A stretch of DNA of 64,000 nt. It comes from Sporomusa malonica (lineage in GTDB: Bacteria; Bacillota; Negativicutes; Sporomusales; Sporomusaceae). The notes under the pieces were generated by a model, which ran no database searches, was not told the origin of the DNA, and worked only from the letters and a program-made list of their open reading frames with translations. The stretch's first letter is position 1. The number at the start of each line of letters is the position of its first letter. Shown in pieces: positions 42,767-51,332 of this stretch. The DNA is taken from the NCBI RefSeq assembly GCF_041428715.1, contig NZ_CP155572.1, one strand, 5' to 3'. The position numbers were made by a program, and so were the translations under genes.

Positions 42767-43432
42767 GTGCGCAAAGGAGACCTCATCTGGTTAGCCGGGT
42801 TGCTAGGTATTGTACTCTTTCTGCTATATCCATCAACTCATGAGATATTTGTCCGGTTGACCAAAGGGTACCCTTATATCATGGGCTTTATTAAAGTAGC
42901 TATACTGGCTACTTTGGGTGAACTCTTAGCTCTAAGAATTATCGCCGGTGAGTGGCGAAAGCCGTTTGGGTTATCCTACCGTGCGTTTATTTGGGGTCTG
43001 TTAGGTATTAGCTTTGTCTTAGTGTTTGAGATCTTTGCGAGTGGTACAGCGGTAGCTGTCAAGAAAGGTCTTTTGCCTATGGGCGGAGGGATATTTGCAA
43101 ATGTACTGCCTGCTTTGTTTACCAGCGCCGCTATGAATATTATCTTTGCCCCGACCATGATGGCATTTCATCGGGTTACCGATACTTACATCGACCTTGC
43201 ACATGGCGAGCTAGGCAACCTGAACAAGGTCACCCTGCAGGCAGTTGTCAGTAAGATTGACTGGCAAAACTTTGTCGGCTTTGTCATTGTAAAAACAATT
43301 CCCCTGTTTTGGATACCTGCTCATACTATAACCTTTTTATTACCGCCTGAGTACCGTGTACTTTCGGCGTCGTTCCTGTCAATTGCCCTAGGTGCCATAT
43401 TGGCTTTTGCCAAGAAGACATCCAATAAGTAA
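42767..43432 (+). CDS. Membrane protein, possibly Mpv17/PMP22-like
   Basis: 221 aa with about four to five hydrophobic segments. The C-terminal WQNFVGFVIVKTIPLFWIPA and FLLPPEYRVLSASFLSIALG pieces recall bacterial proteins annotated Mpv17/PMP22-like, but the match is from memory and loose. The GTG at 42767 has ACGGAGG upstream. It starts 11 bp after vorC and shares its terminator, so it is probably part of the vor transcript. I cannot give it a function. Confidence 0.7.
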   Translation: MRKGDLIWLAGLLGIVLFLLYPSTHEIFVRLTKGYPYIMGFIKVAILATLGELLALRIIAGEWRKPFGLSYRAFIWGLLGISFVLVFEIFASGTAVAVKKGLLPMGGGIFANVLPALFTSAAMNIIFAPTMMAFHRVTDTYIDLAHGELGNLNKVTLQAVVSKIDWQNFVGFVIVKTIPLFWIPAHTITFLLPPEYRVLSASFLSIALGAILAFAKKTSNK

Positions 43433-43456
43433 AACTAAATTAGCTAATTGAATAGC

Positions 43457-43496
43457 AAAAAGGACTGAACTCAAGGGGGCGAGTTCAGTCCTTTTT
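43457..43496. terminator. Bidirectional terminator between the vor operon and uxaC
   Basis: AAAAAGGACTGAACTC pairs with GAGTTCAGTCCTTTTT around a G-rich loop, between convergent genes. Confidence 0.93.
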
Positions 43497-43520
43497 AACT
43501 ATTCAAAGGAGGGGTAATTA

Positions 43521-44927
43521 TTAAACTTCAATGCCAAAGTAGTTTTTGGCGTTATTAAAGGAGATATTCTGCACAATAGAACCTAGCAATTCGGTATCGT
43601 TAGGGAACTCACCTGCTTCAACCCATTCACCAATTAGATTGCAGAGAATCCGGCGGAAATATTCGTGTCTGGTGTAGGAGAGGAAGCTGCGCGAATCAGT
43701 TAGCATGCCAACAAACCGGCTCAAAAGGCCCAGATTGGCTAAGGCTACCATTTGCCTGATCATGCCGTCTTTTTGGTCATTAAACCACCATCCTGACCCA
43801 AATTGTATTTTGCCAGGAATACCACCGCCCTGAAAACAGCCAATGATGGTCCCTAATACGTCATTGTCGCGAGGGTTTAAGCAATAGAGAATGGTTTTGG
43901 GCAGTTCATCAGTGCTTTCCAGTGCGTCAAGAAATTTTGCCAGTGGCTCAGCTATGGTGAAGTCACCGATGGCATCAAAACCAGTGTCAGGGCCAAGCAG
44001 TTTCAGCAGGCGGGAGTTGTTATTTCTGATTGTTCCCATGTGGAGCTGCATAGTCCAGCCTAAACGAGCATATTGTTTGCCTAGGAATACCAGGATGGTA
44101 GTTTTATATACAGCGATTTCATGGTCAGACAGAGCTTGGCCATTGAGGGCTTTTTTTAGGATTTCGTCAGCCTGATCTTCAGTTCCAGCTGCAAATACAA
44201 TAGGGTCTAGTGCATGGTCAGAAACCCGGCAGCCTACCTGGTGGAAAAATTCCACACGCTGCGCTAGCGCAGTCTTAATAGCTTTTACAGTTGTAATCTC
44301 GGTGCCAGTTACTTGACCTAATTTTGCAAGCCATTCAGCAAACCCGGATTTTTCGATGTTAAAGCTTTTATCAGGGCGAAAGGTAGGCAGCACCTTTACG
44401 GTAAAGGAGTTGTCCTTCGCCAGCGTAGTATGATGCTCTAACGAATCTGCCGGGTCATCTGTTGTACAAATAACCTTAACATTAGAACGCTCAATTAGAC
44501 CACGGGCTGTGAAGTCATCCTGCTGTAGCAGGGCATTGCACTTTTCCCAAATTTCCTCAGCAGTTGCCGGGCAGAGCACCTTATCAATACCAAAGTAGGC
44601 TTTTAATTCAAGATGGGTCCAGTGGAAAAGGGGGTTGCCGAGGCACTGCGGCATAGTTTCAGCCCATTTCATAAACTTGTCCTTATCAGGGGCGTCACCT
44701 GTTATGTAGCGCTCGTCTACACCGTTACTGCGCAGGGCCCGCCATTTGTAATGGTCGCCGCCTAACCAGACCTCGGTAATATTTCTATATCTCTTGTTTT
44801 CAGCAATTTCTTGGGGGTTTAGATGGCAATGGTAGTCAAAAATTGGCATATCTTTGGCATAATTATGATAAAGAGTTTCTGCTGTTTTGTTGGTTAACAA
44901 AAAGTTTTCATCCATAAATGGTTTCAT
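43521..44927 (-). CDS. uxaC: Glucuronate (uronate) isomerase
   Basis: 468 aa, the normal UxaC length. It isomerises D-glucuronate to D-fructuronate and D-galacturonate to D-tagaturonate in uronate catabolism. Signature stretches are MPIFDYHCHLNPQEIAENK with metal-site histidines, HYKWRALRSNGV, CTTDDPADSLEHH, and LQLHMG-like MQLHMGTIRNNN. The start is moved to ATG 44927, where GGAGG precedes it and homologues begin; the longer in-frame extension to 44972 lacks a site. No other uronate gene is adjacent, which is unusual because uxaC often clusters with uxuA/kdgK genes. Confidence 0.96.
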   Translation of the reverse strand: MKPFMDENFLLTNKTAETLYHNYAKDMPIFDYHCHLNPQEIAENKRYRNITEVWLGGDHYKWRALRSNGVDERYITGDAPDKDKFMKWAETMPQCLGNPLFHWTHLELKAYFGIDKVLCPATAEEIWEKCNALLQQDDFTARGLIERSNVKVICTTDDPADSLEHHTTLAKDNSFTVKVLPTFRPDKSFNIEKSGFAEWLAKLGQVTGTEITTVKAIKTALAQRVEFFHQVGCRVSDHALDPIVFAAGTEDQADEILKKALNGQALSDHEIAVYKTTILVFLGKQYARLGWTMQLHMGTIRNNNSRLLKLLGPDTGFDAIGDFTIAEPLAKFLDALESTDELPKTILYCLNPRDNDVLGTIIGCFQGGGIPGKIQFGSGWWFNDQKDGMIRQMVALANLGLLSRFVGMLTDSRSFLSYTRHEYFRRILCNLIGEWVEAGEFPNDTELLGSIVQNISFNNAKNYFGIEV

Positions 44928-45183
44928 AACCGGCCTCCTATTTTGCGTATCATACAATATTATCTTAATCATAATCTGAAATTTCTTTCATGTGTTATTG
45001 TATTTTTATAGAAGTTGTTGTGTTTTTTTTAGAATATCAATAGCAGCAGTTGATGCTTGCATTAGGGTGAAAGCTTATTATAATAATGATCCATTTATAC
45101 CTGTAAAAAATATCGGTGTTGTGATATGCTTAACAGATATACTAGAGCAGTTAGCGACACTATAGAGTAAGGCGGGGGAGTAG

Positions 45184-46122
45184 TTGAATCTAAGATCAGA
45201 TCAAGGGAATGAACGGTTGGCAGGAGTGTTATTTGCTGCTGGGGCTTATTTGCTCTGGGGAGTATTACCGATTTACTGGAAGCAATTATCCCAGGTTCCG
45301 GCCTACGAGATTTTAGCACACCGCGTTGTTTGGTCGTGCTTATTTATGTTTTGTATTTTGCTCGCAACAAGAGGTTTACGGCAGTTTTTTAAGGAAATGC
45401 TGGACATTTGCCGGAACCGCAAAAAACTGTTAGGGCTTGTCATTGCCTCGCTGCTTATTAGCGTCAATTGGCTGATCTATATCTGGGCAGTTAACGAAAA
45501 CCGGGTTGTTGAAACAAGTCTCGGATACTATATCAATCCGCTAGTTAGTGTCTTATTGGGCATCGTTGTTCTCAAAGAAAGGTTTTCCATGTGGCAAAGT
45601 GTATCTTTTGCGCTTGCTGCCATCGGCGTTATTACCATGACGGTAAGCTTTGGCACCATTCCGTGGGTGTCCTTGTCACTGGCAATTAGTTTTGCATTCT
45701 ATGGCATGTGTAAAAAGATACTAGGTATTGGTGCCGTAACGGCTACCACACTGGAGACTTTAATTGTATCTCCTGTGGCTGTAGCGTATTTGTTATACCT
45801 GGCAGGACAGGGCGTTGGCACTTTTAGTCTGAGCGCTTTGCCTACATCTGGGCTATTGATGGGAGCTGGCGCAATGACGGCAACTCCGCTGCTCCTATTT
45901 GCCAGTGGTGCAAATCGTCTTCCGCTCAGTCTAATGGGTTTTATCCAATATGTTTCGCCCACAATTGCCTTGGCAATAGGTGTCTTACTATATCATGAGC
46001 CTTTTACAACCGTGCATCTTATATCCTTTAGTCTTATCTGGCTGGCATTAGGGGTATTTTCCTTGGCCCGAACCAGGATCTTTGTTAGTGCCGAAGAGTG
46101 GATTGCTAAAGCATCATCTTGA
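45184..46122 (+). CDS. rarD: RarD-type EamA-family permease
   Basis: 312 aa with ten predicted membrane segments. It opens with GVLFAAGAYLLWGVLPIYWK, has VNWLIYIWAVNENRVVETSLGY-like RarD wording (read in two pieces: NWLIYIWAVNE and VVETSLGYYINPL), and MGFIQYVSPTIALAIGVLLY near the end. RarD proteins are drug/metabolite transporters; the physiological substrate is not settled. The TTG at 45184 sits very close to a GGGGGAG run, so initiation may be weak. It is monocistronic with a terminator at 46181. Confidence 0.9.
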   Translation: MNLRSDQGNERLAGVLFAAGAYLLWGVLPIYWKQLSQVPAYEILAHRVVWSCLFMFCILLATRGLRQFFKEMLDICRNRKKLLGLVIASLLISVNWLIYIWAVNENRVVETSLGYYINPLVSVLLGIVVLKERFSMWQSVSFALAAIGVITMTVSFGTIPWVSLSLAISFAFYGMCKKILGIGAVTATTLETLIVSPVAVAYLLYLAGQGVGTFSLSALPTSGLLMGAGAMTATPLLLFASGANRLPLSLMGFIQYVSPTIALAIGVLLYHEPFTTVHLISFSLIWLALGVFSLARTRIFVSAEEWIAKASS

Positions 46123-46180
46123 CATTATGGACATCGTTACCTATAATTAGGATAATAATATATTTAAATTGTGACGCAGA

Positions 46181-46220
46181 GGTCGCTTTCCATCAAATAT
46201 GGAAGGCGCCTTATTTTTTT
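46181..46220 (+). terminator. Terminator after rarD
   Basis: GGTCGCTTTCCAT pairs with ATGGAAGGCGCC (one bulge and wobble), followed by TTATTTTTTT. Confidence 0.82.
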
Positions 46221-46289
46221 AGTCTACCAGAATTTATATTAAATTCTGTTGACATAAGAACGACTAAGGCTTCTGCCCGCGTCCTGAGG

Positions 46290-46315
46290 GACTTGGCACA
46301 AGCCAAGTCTTTTCT
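46290..46315 (+). terminator. Terminator-like hairpin in the leader of the ferredoxin gene
   Basis: GACTTGGC pairs with GCCAAGTC around ACAA, followed by TTTTCTT. It lies after the rarD terminator and only 23 bp before the ferredoxin start codon, so it could be an attenuator, or a second rarD stop with the ferredoxin promoter overlapping it. Confidence 0.6.
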
Positions 46316-46337
46316 TAAAAAAGAGGAGGAGATCAGT

Positions 46338-46646
46338 ATGAATAAACCAAAAACTCATATCTTTGTCTGTACCAGTTCCCGGCCTAATGGCCAGCAAAAG
46401 GGCCATTGCCACACGAAAAATGGTGTGGAAATTATGATGAAGTTTGTAGAAGAGATTGAAGAAAGAGAATTAGGCGGTGAAGTATTCGTAACAAATACCG
46501 GATGTTTTGGTATTTGTGAAAAAGGACCTATTGTTGTTGTCTATCCTGATAATATCTGGTACGGTTCTGTATCAGTAAATGATGTTGAAGAGATCATGGA
46601 AGAACATATTGAAGGTGGAACGCCGGTAAAAAGGTTAGAGATTTAA
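46338..46646 (+). CDS. Thioredoxin-like [2Fe-2S] ferredoxin
   Basis: 102 aa. KTHIFVCTSSRPNG with GHC a few residues on, then FVTNTGCFGICEKGP and VVVYPDNIWYGSV: the four cysteines and fold of the thioredoxin-like [2Fe-2S] ferredoxins, also seen in NuoE-type subunits. It is a small cytosolic electron carrier; its partner is unknown. ATG 46338 has GAGGAGGAG upstream. The reading frame stays open far upstream toward rarD, but that part has no ribosome site and includes the two hairpins. Confidence 0.88.
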   Translation: MNKPKTHIFVCTSSRPNGQQKGHCHTKNGVEIMMKFVEEIEERELGGEVFVTNTGCFGICEKGPIVVVYPDNIWYGSVSVNDVEEIMEEHIEGGTPVKRLEI

Positions 46647-46752
46647 AAAAGTAAAGACTTTACTATGCAAAACTCTGGTTATTGTTGACATTGATAAGAA
46701 AATTATGTAAAATTTAAAAAACACATGTAATATTGTAAATTCTTAAAAAAGG

Positions 46753-46788
46753 AAGCCTATTTAGATTTGATTCTAAATAGGCTTTATT
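46753..46788 (+). terminator. Terminator after the ferredoxin gene
   Basis: AAGCCTATTTAG (46753-46764) pairs with CTAAATAGGCTT (46773-46784), followed by TATT. Confidence 0.85.
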
Positions 46789-46870
46789 AAAGGAGAGGTT
46801 GCGGCGAAAGGAGGACATAATCACTGTAATACATAATAAAAGGTATATAATACTATGAGGGGGAGTTTAC

Positions 46871-48028
46871 ATGAGGATGAGATGGTTAGCCCTAGTTATG
46901 TTGGCGGTTTTTACAATAGTGGTTACTGGCTGCGGCGGGGCTGGTGACGCCAATGTAATCAAGATCGGTAATGCTGTAGCTTTAACTGGCGATAACTCAA
47001 CTTGGGGGCAAGCTGAGAAAAACGCTTTAGAGATGGAAATCGAAAAGATTAATGCCAAAGGCGGCGTATTAGGTAAAAAGCTGCAGCTGGTGGCTTATGA
47101 TACCCGTGCAGATGCTACCGAAGGCGTGAACGTAACCAAAAGACTGGTCAGTGACAAAGTTGTGGGAATCATCGGACCAGGCCAGAGTGGAGTGGCTATT
47201 GCCATGAGCTCGGTTCTTGAACCGGCCAAAGTACCATTCATTGCAACCTCTGCGACCAACCCTAAAGTTACTGTTGATGACAAGACTAATAAGGTCAGAA
47301 AGTACGCTTTCCGTACATGTTTCATTGACCCGTTCCAGGGGACGGTAGCAGCTCAGTTTGCTGCTAAAGACCTGAAGGCCAAGACAGCAGCCATTGTGTA
47401 TGATGTAGGCTCTGATTATTCGGCTTGGTTGGGTAAGTATTTTACTGCTGAATTTGAGAAACAAGGTGGTAAAATCGTTGCAAATGAGGCTTTCCGTTCA
47501 GGCGAGCTTGACTACCGCGCCATTTTAGGCAAGATCAAGGGAACTAATCCTGAAGTTATCTTTATTCCTACAATGCAAAAAGAAGCTGCGCTGGTTATGA
47601 AGCAGGCGGCTGACCTTGGTATCCAGACTAAGTTTGTCGGCGGCGATGGTTGGGGCAGTCCTGACTTAATTACACTAGGCGGCTCGGCGGTAAACGGATC
47701 CTACTTTGTAAACCTAGCCAGTATGGATGACCCTGATATCCAAAACTTCATCAAAGAATACCAGACAAAATTCAAGGCCGACCCCATTATGCCTAATCCG
47801 GTTATGGCTATTGATGCTTTGTATGCTTTGATTGATGCTATGAATAAAACCAACAGCACAGATCCAGCTAAGATCGCTGAACAACTGGAGAAAACCAAAG
47901 ACCTCCAGGTGCTAAGTGGTAAACTGACAATTGATCCTACTACTCATGATCCATTAAATAAGCCGGCCATTATTCAGGAAGTAAAAGACGGCAAGTTTGT
48001 CTTTAAATCCAAATTTGTCACCCAGTAA
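46871..48028 (+). CDS. livK: Branched-chain amino acid ABC transporter, substrate-binding lipoprotein
   Basis: 385 aa. Signal with lipobox TGCGG (about residue 21), so it is lipid-anchored. Family-6 solute-binding fold: IKIGNAVALTGDNSTWGQAE, GGVLGKKLQLVAYDTRADAT, VVGIIGPGQSGVAIA and PFIATSATNPKVT. It should capture leucine, isoleucine, valine or a related ligand and deliver it to LivHMGF. ATG 46871 follows GGGGGAG. A stem-loop after the gene may allow extra production of the binding protein relative to the membrane genes. Confidence 0.95.
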   Translation: MRMRWLALVMLAVFTIVVTGCGGAGDANVIKIGNAVALTGDNSTWGQAEKNALEMEIEKINAKGGVLGKKLQLVAYDTRADATEGVNVTKRLVSDKVVGIIGPGQSGVAIAMSSVLEPAKVPFIATSATNPKVTVDDKTNKVRKYAFRTCFIDPFQGTVAAQFAAKDLKAKTAAIVYDVGSDYSAWLGKYFTAEFEKQGGKIVANEAFRSGELDYRAILGKIKGTNPEVIFIPTMQKEAALVMKQAADLGIQTKFVGGDGWGSPDLITLGGSAVNGSYFVNLASMDDPDIQNFIKEYQTKFKADPIMPNPVMAIDALYALIDAMNKTNSTDPAKIAEQLEKTKDLQVLSGKLTIDPTTHDPLNKPAIIQEVKDGKFVFKSKFVTQ

Positions 48029-48039
48029 CTTTGCGTGTA

Positions 48040-48073
48040 GGACGGCGCGGGATTTTTATATCCTCCGCCGTCC
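48040..48073 (+). promoter_or_regulatory. Intercistronic stem-loop between livK and livH
   Basis: GGACGGCG pairs with CGCCGTCC, and GGAT/ATCC can form an inner stem. No T-run follows. It suits a transcript-stabilising or partial-stop element that raises livK over livH-F. Confidence 0.65.
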
Positions 48074-48099
48074 TTAAATACTTAAGGAGATGGCGCATA

Positions 48100-48972
48100 A
48101 TGTTAGTTCAAACACTGGTCACAGGCCTCGCTATCGGCGGTATCTATGCACTTATGGCAGTCGGCTACTCCCTGGTATTCAGTATTTTAAATTTTAGTAA
48201 CTTTGCCTATGGTTCGATTATTATGCTTGGGGCCTATATTGGCTATTATCTCTTAATGGAAATGGGCATGCCGATATATTTAGCGATTTTTGGTTCTATT
48301 GTCGGTGCTGCCTTTTTATGTTTAGCGAATGAACGGTTGGCTTATAGTACGCTGCGCAAGCGTAATGCACCTTCACTCTATTTCATGATAAGCGCTATGG
48401 GAACATCTATCTTTTTGGAAAATTTTGTTTATGCTACTATTGGCTCAAGATTTTATGCATTTCCTGAAGTGCTTACTCAGCAGAATATTAGCTTTGGCGG
48501 GGTATCAATAGGGATGCTGGATGTATTTGCTATTGTATTTTCCTTTACGGCAATATATGCCTTGCATTATTTTTTGCAAAACAGCAGAACAGGCATTGCG
48601 ATCAGGGCAGCCTCTTATGACATGCAGGTTAGCCAGTTAAATGGTGTTAATATCGCTAAAACCATTGGCTGGGTATTTCTTTTGGCTGGGGCGCTGGCCG
48701 GTATCTCGGGTATGTTTTTAGGCATGAAATATATGGTCTACCCCACTATGGGGTGGATTACTAATAAAGCCTATATTGCCGCCGTTATCGGCGGACTGGG
48801 TAGCTTGCCAGGGGCGGTAGTCGGCGGACTGCTCCTTGGGGTTTTAGAGACTTTTGTCTCGGCCTATGTATCCTCTGTTGTCCGTGATGTATTCAGCTTT
48901 TCTCTACTGGTTATTCTGCTGTTAGTTTTGCCGACAGGCCTTTTTGGCAAATTTCTTGAGGAAAAGGTATAG
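48100..48972 (+). CDS. livH: Branched-chain amino acid ABC transporter permease LivH
   Basis: 290 aa, about eight membrane segments. It opens LVQTLVTGLAIGGIYALMAV with FSILNFSNFAYGSIIMLGAY, typical of LivH, and ends with the permease loop IGGLGSLPGAVVGGLLLGVLE. ATG 48100 is used with AAGGAGAT upstream; a longer in-frame start at 48031 would run through the stem-loop. It forms the membrane pore with LivM. Confidence 0.95.
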   Translation: MLVQTLVTGLAIGGIYALMAVGYSLVFSILNFSNFAYGSIIMLGAYIGYYLLMEMGMPIYLAIFGSIVGAAFLCLANERLAYSTLRKRNAPSLYFMISAMGTSIFLENFVYATIGSRFYAFPEVLTQQNISFGGVSIGMLDVFAIVFSFTAIYALHYFLQNSRTGIAIRAASYDMQVSQLNGVNIAKTIGWVFLLAGALAGISGMFLGMKYMVYPTMGWITNKAYIAAVIGGLGSLPGAVVGGLLLGVLETFVSAYVSSVVRDVFSFSLLVILLLVLPTGLFGKFLEEKV

Positions 48973-48978
48973 CAGACG

Positions 48979-49839
48979 ATGGCAGAATATATTAGCGGAG
49001 TTATTACTTTTAGTTTAATTTATGTCATTGCCACCGTTGGTCTGGCTATCTTTACTGGCTTTACCGGCTTATTTTCACTGGGGCATGCCGCTTTTTTTGC
49101 TGTTGGCGCGTACACCGCAAGTATCCTGACTTATTTTTATGATGTAAACTATTATCTGGCGTTAGTGGCAGGGACAGCCATGGCGGCAGTGGTTGGTGTC
49201 ATCATCGGCTATCCTACACTCCGGGCCAAGCTGCGGAGTGATTACTTCGCCATTGCCACACTGGGATTTGGCGAAGCCATACGCGTACTCTTGGAAAACC
49301 TTGAGATTACCCAAGGAGCGCGTGGACTGCCTGGTATTGCCAATGAGACGACGTTAACTGTCGTTGTGGTTGCTACCATTCTTGTTATCTGGGTGGCCCG
49401 GAATTTTGTCTACTCACGGTACGGGCGGGCTGCCATTGCTGTGAGGGAGGACTTTGTTGCTGCTGAAATGATGGGGATTAACCTGTTTCAAGTCCGGATG
49501 CTCTCATTGGTGTTTAGTGCTATGACCTCAGGTTTGGCCGGAGGTCTATTTGCTCATTATGTTACCTTTATACAGCCAGGCATGTTCACCGCTTATTTGT
49601 CTACCCAGTTAACAGCAAGTGTTGTTGCGGGTGGCATGGGCAGTATTACTGGGCCGGTTATCGCAGCAGTATTGTTTGTTGCTATCCCAGAGGCGCTTAG
49701 AGTAGCCAGCATGTGGCGTCTTGTAGCCTACGGCTTCTTACTTGTAGCTATTATGGTATTTAGACCGCAAGGGCTGTTTGGTTATAAAGAAATTTCACTG
49801 AACAGTATTCGCCGCTTGTTTAGAAAAGAGGTGGCCTAA
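48979..49839 (+). CDS. livM: Branched-chain amino acid ABC transporter permease LivM
   Basis: 286 aa with about eight membrane segments. LFSLGHAAFFAVGAYTASIL near the N-terminus, YFAIATLGFGEAIRVLLEN and GGMGSITGPVIAAVLFVAIP are LivM wording. It lies 6 bp after livH, and its stop codon overlaps the livG ATG by one base. Ribosome site is weak (GAGGAAAAGG within the livH end), so translation is probably coupled. Confidence 0.95.
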   Translation: MAEYISGVITFSLIYVIATVGLAIFTGFTGLFSLGHAAFFAVGAYTASILTYFYDVNYYLALVAGTAMAAVVGVIIGYPTLRAKLRSDYFAIATLGFGEAIRVLLENLEITQGARGLPGIANETTLTVVVVATILVIWVARNFVYSRYGRAAIAVREDFVAAEMMGINLFQVRMLSLVFSAMTSGLAGGLFAHYVTFIQPGMFTAYLSTQLTASVVAGGMGSITGPVIAAVLFVAIPEALRVASMWRLVAYGFLLVAIMVFRPQGLFGYKEISLNSIRRLFRKEVA

Positions 49840-50618
49840 TGAATCTTTTGGAATTAAAGTCTGTAACCAAGGCATTTGGCGGAATCATGGCCTGCAGGGA
49901 TGTTAGTTTTGCCACTAAGCAAGGACAAATCATGGGACTGATTGGGCCTAACGGTGCGGGTAAAACAACCATGTTCAATCTGATTACCGGCGTGTATGCG
50001 CCTACCAGCGGCAGTATCCTCTTTGAGGGGCAGGAGCTTGTCGGTAGGGGACCAGACGGCATTGTGGCTCAGGGGGTTGCCCGTACTTTTCAAAACATCC
50101 GTCTGTTTCGTAATCTATCTGTACTAGACAATGTTTGTATAGCCGTTGATAAGCATGTGGATTATTCATTTGCGGCAGCTTTGCTAAGGCTGCCCAGTAT
50201 CCTTAAACGCGAGCAGGAAATTCGTGATCTGGCATTAGAATATCTGACAGAGGTAGGTCTTGCTGATAAGGCAAACGTCAGGGCTGACAGCCTGCCTTAC
50301 GGGCTGCAGCGTAAACTGGAGATTGCCCGGGCACTGGCATTGAAGCCTAAGCTGTTATTGTTAGACGAGCCGGCAGCAGGCATGAACCCTGAGGAGTCGC
50401 TCGATTTAGCTAAGCTAATCCGTCGCATTCATCAGCGATATAACCTGACAATTCTACTGATCGAACACCATATGGATGTGGTTATGGAACTCTGTGATAC
50501 CATCTTTGTCCTCAATTTTGGCTTGAAACTGGCAGAGGGAACAGCACAGGACATTCAAAGTAATCCCGATGTGCTTAGGGCTTATCTTGGGGAGGGGTAT
50601 AAACGTGTTAGAAGTTAG
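49839..50618 (+). CDS. livG: Branched-chain amino acid ABC transporter ATPase LivG
   Basis: 259 aa. Walker A GPNGAGKTT, Q-loop region VARTFQNIRLFRNLSVLDNV, signature-like LPYGLQRKLEIARAL, Walker B LLLLDEPAAGMNPEE and switch His in LIEHHMDVVM. The LSGGQ motif is replaced by LPYGLQ, as usual for LivG. It forms the ATPase pair with LivF, whose gene overlaps its end by 14 bp. Confidence 0.96.
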   Translation: MNLLELKSVTKAFGGIMACRDVSFATKQGQIMGLIGPNGAGKTTMFNLITGVYAPTSGSILFEGQELVGRGPDGIVAQGVARTFQNIRLFRNLSVLDNVCIAVDKHVDYSFAAALLRLPSILKREQEIRDLALEYLTEVGLADKANVRADSLPYGLQRKLEIARALALKPKLLLLDEPAAGMNPEESLDLAKLIRRIHQRYNLTILLIEHHMDVVMELCDTIFVLNFGLKLAEGTAQDIQSNPDVLRAYLGEGYKRVRS

Positions 50619-51312
50619 CAGCCTTAATGTGAAATATGGTCAAATCCATGCTCTCCGCGATGTAAGCCTGTCTGTAGCTGCTGGCCGGATTGTAGCTGTT
50701 ATTGGTGCGAACGGTGCCGGTAAATCTACGCTGATGATGACCTTGGCAGGACTACTTGAGCCAGCCAGCGGCAAAATAGCTTACGAAGGCCAGCCCCTAT
50801 CTAATAAAGCATATGAAGTTGTGGGGCAAGGTGTATGTCTAGTGCCAGAGAGACGGCGACTATATGCCAACCTTACTGTAAAAGAGAATCTGTTGATGGG
50901 TGCTTTTCTCAGAAAGGACAAAGACGGTATACTGGCTGATCTGGAAAAGATGTATCAACTCTTCCCGATAATGAAGGAGCGCCTCAAACAATATGCTGGT
51001 ACATTAAGCGGCGGTGAGCAGCAGATAGTGGCTATTGCCAGAGGGCTGATGTCCCGGCCTCGGCTGCTGCTCTTAGATGAGCCGTCGCTGGGATTGGCGC
51101 CGCTGATGGTAGCTAATATGTTTCAGGTCATCCGGGATATTCGTGCCCAGGGAACCACGATATTGCTGGCAGAGCAAAATGCATTTGAGGCGCTGGAGAT
51201 GGCTGATGATGCTTTTGTTCTTGAGACAGGCCGGGTCATCCTGTCAGGCTCTGGCAAAGACTTGATTGACGATCCGTTGGTGAAAAAAGCATATTTGGGA
51301 ATTAATCATTAA
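50605..51312 (+). CDS. livF: Branched-chain amino acid ABC transporter ATPase LivF
   Basis: 235 aa. Walker A GANGAGKST, CLVPERRRLYANLTVKENL (typical LivF), signature LSGGEQQIVAIARGL, Walker B LLLLDEPSLGLAP. GTG 50605 follows GGGGAGGGG and matches homologue starts. It is the last transporter gene; the PLP-enzyme gene starts 20 bp later. Confidence 0.96.
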   Translation: MLEVSSLNVKYGQIHALRDVSLSVAAGRIVAVIGANGAGKSTLMMTLAGLLEPASGKIAYEGQPLSNKAYEVVGQGVCLVPERRRLYANLTVKENLLMGAFLRKDKDGILADLEKMYQLFPIMKERLKQYAGTLSGGEQQIVAIARGLMSRPRLLLLDEPSLGLAPLMVANMFQVIRDIRAQGTTILLAEQNAFEALEMADDAFVLETGRVILSGSGKDLIDDPLVKKAYLGINH

Positions 51313-51332
51313 TGAGTATGGGAGGCAGCAGC

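Noticed and set aside
46846..46851. TATAAT as the livK -10 box
   Set aside because: A start 6-8 bp downstream would fall in the ribosome site, leaving no usable leader.
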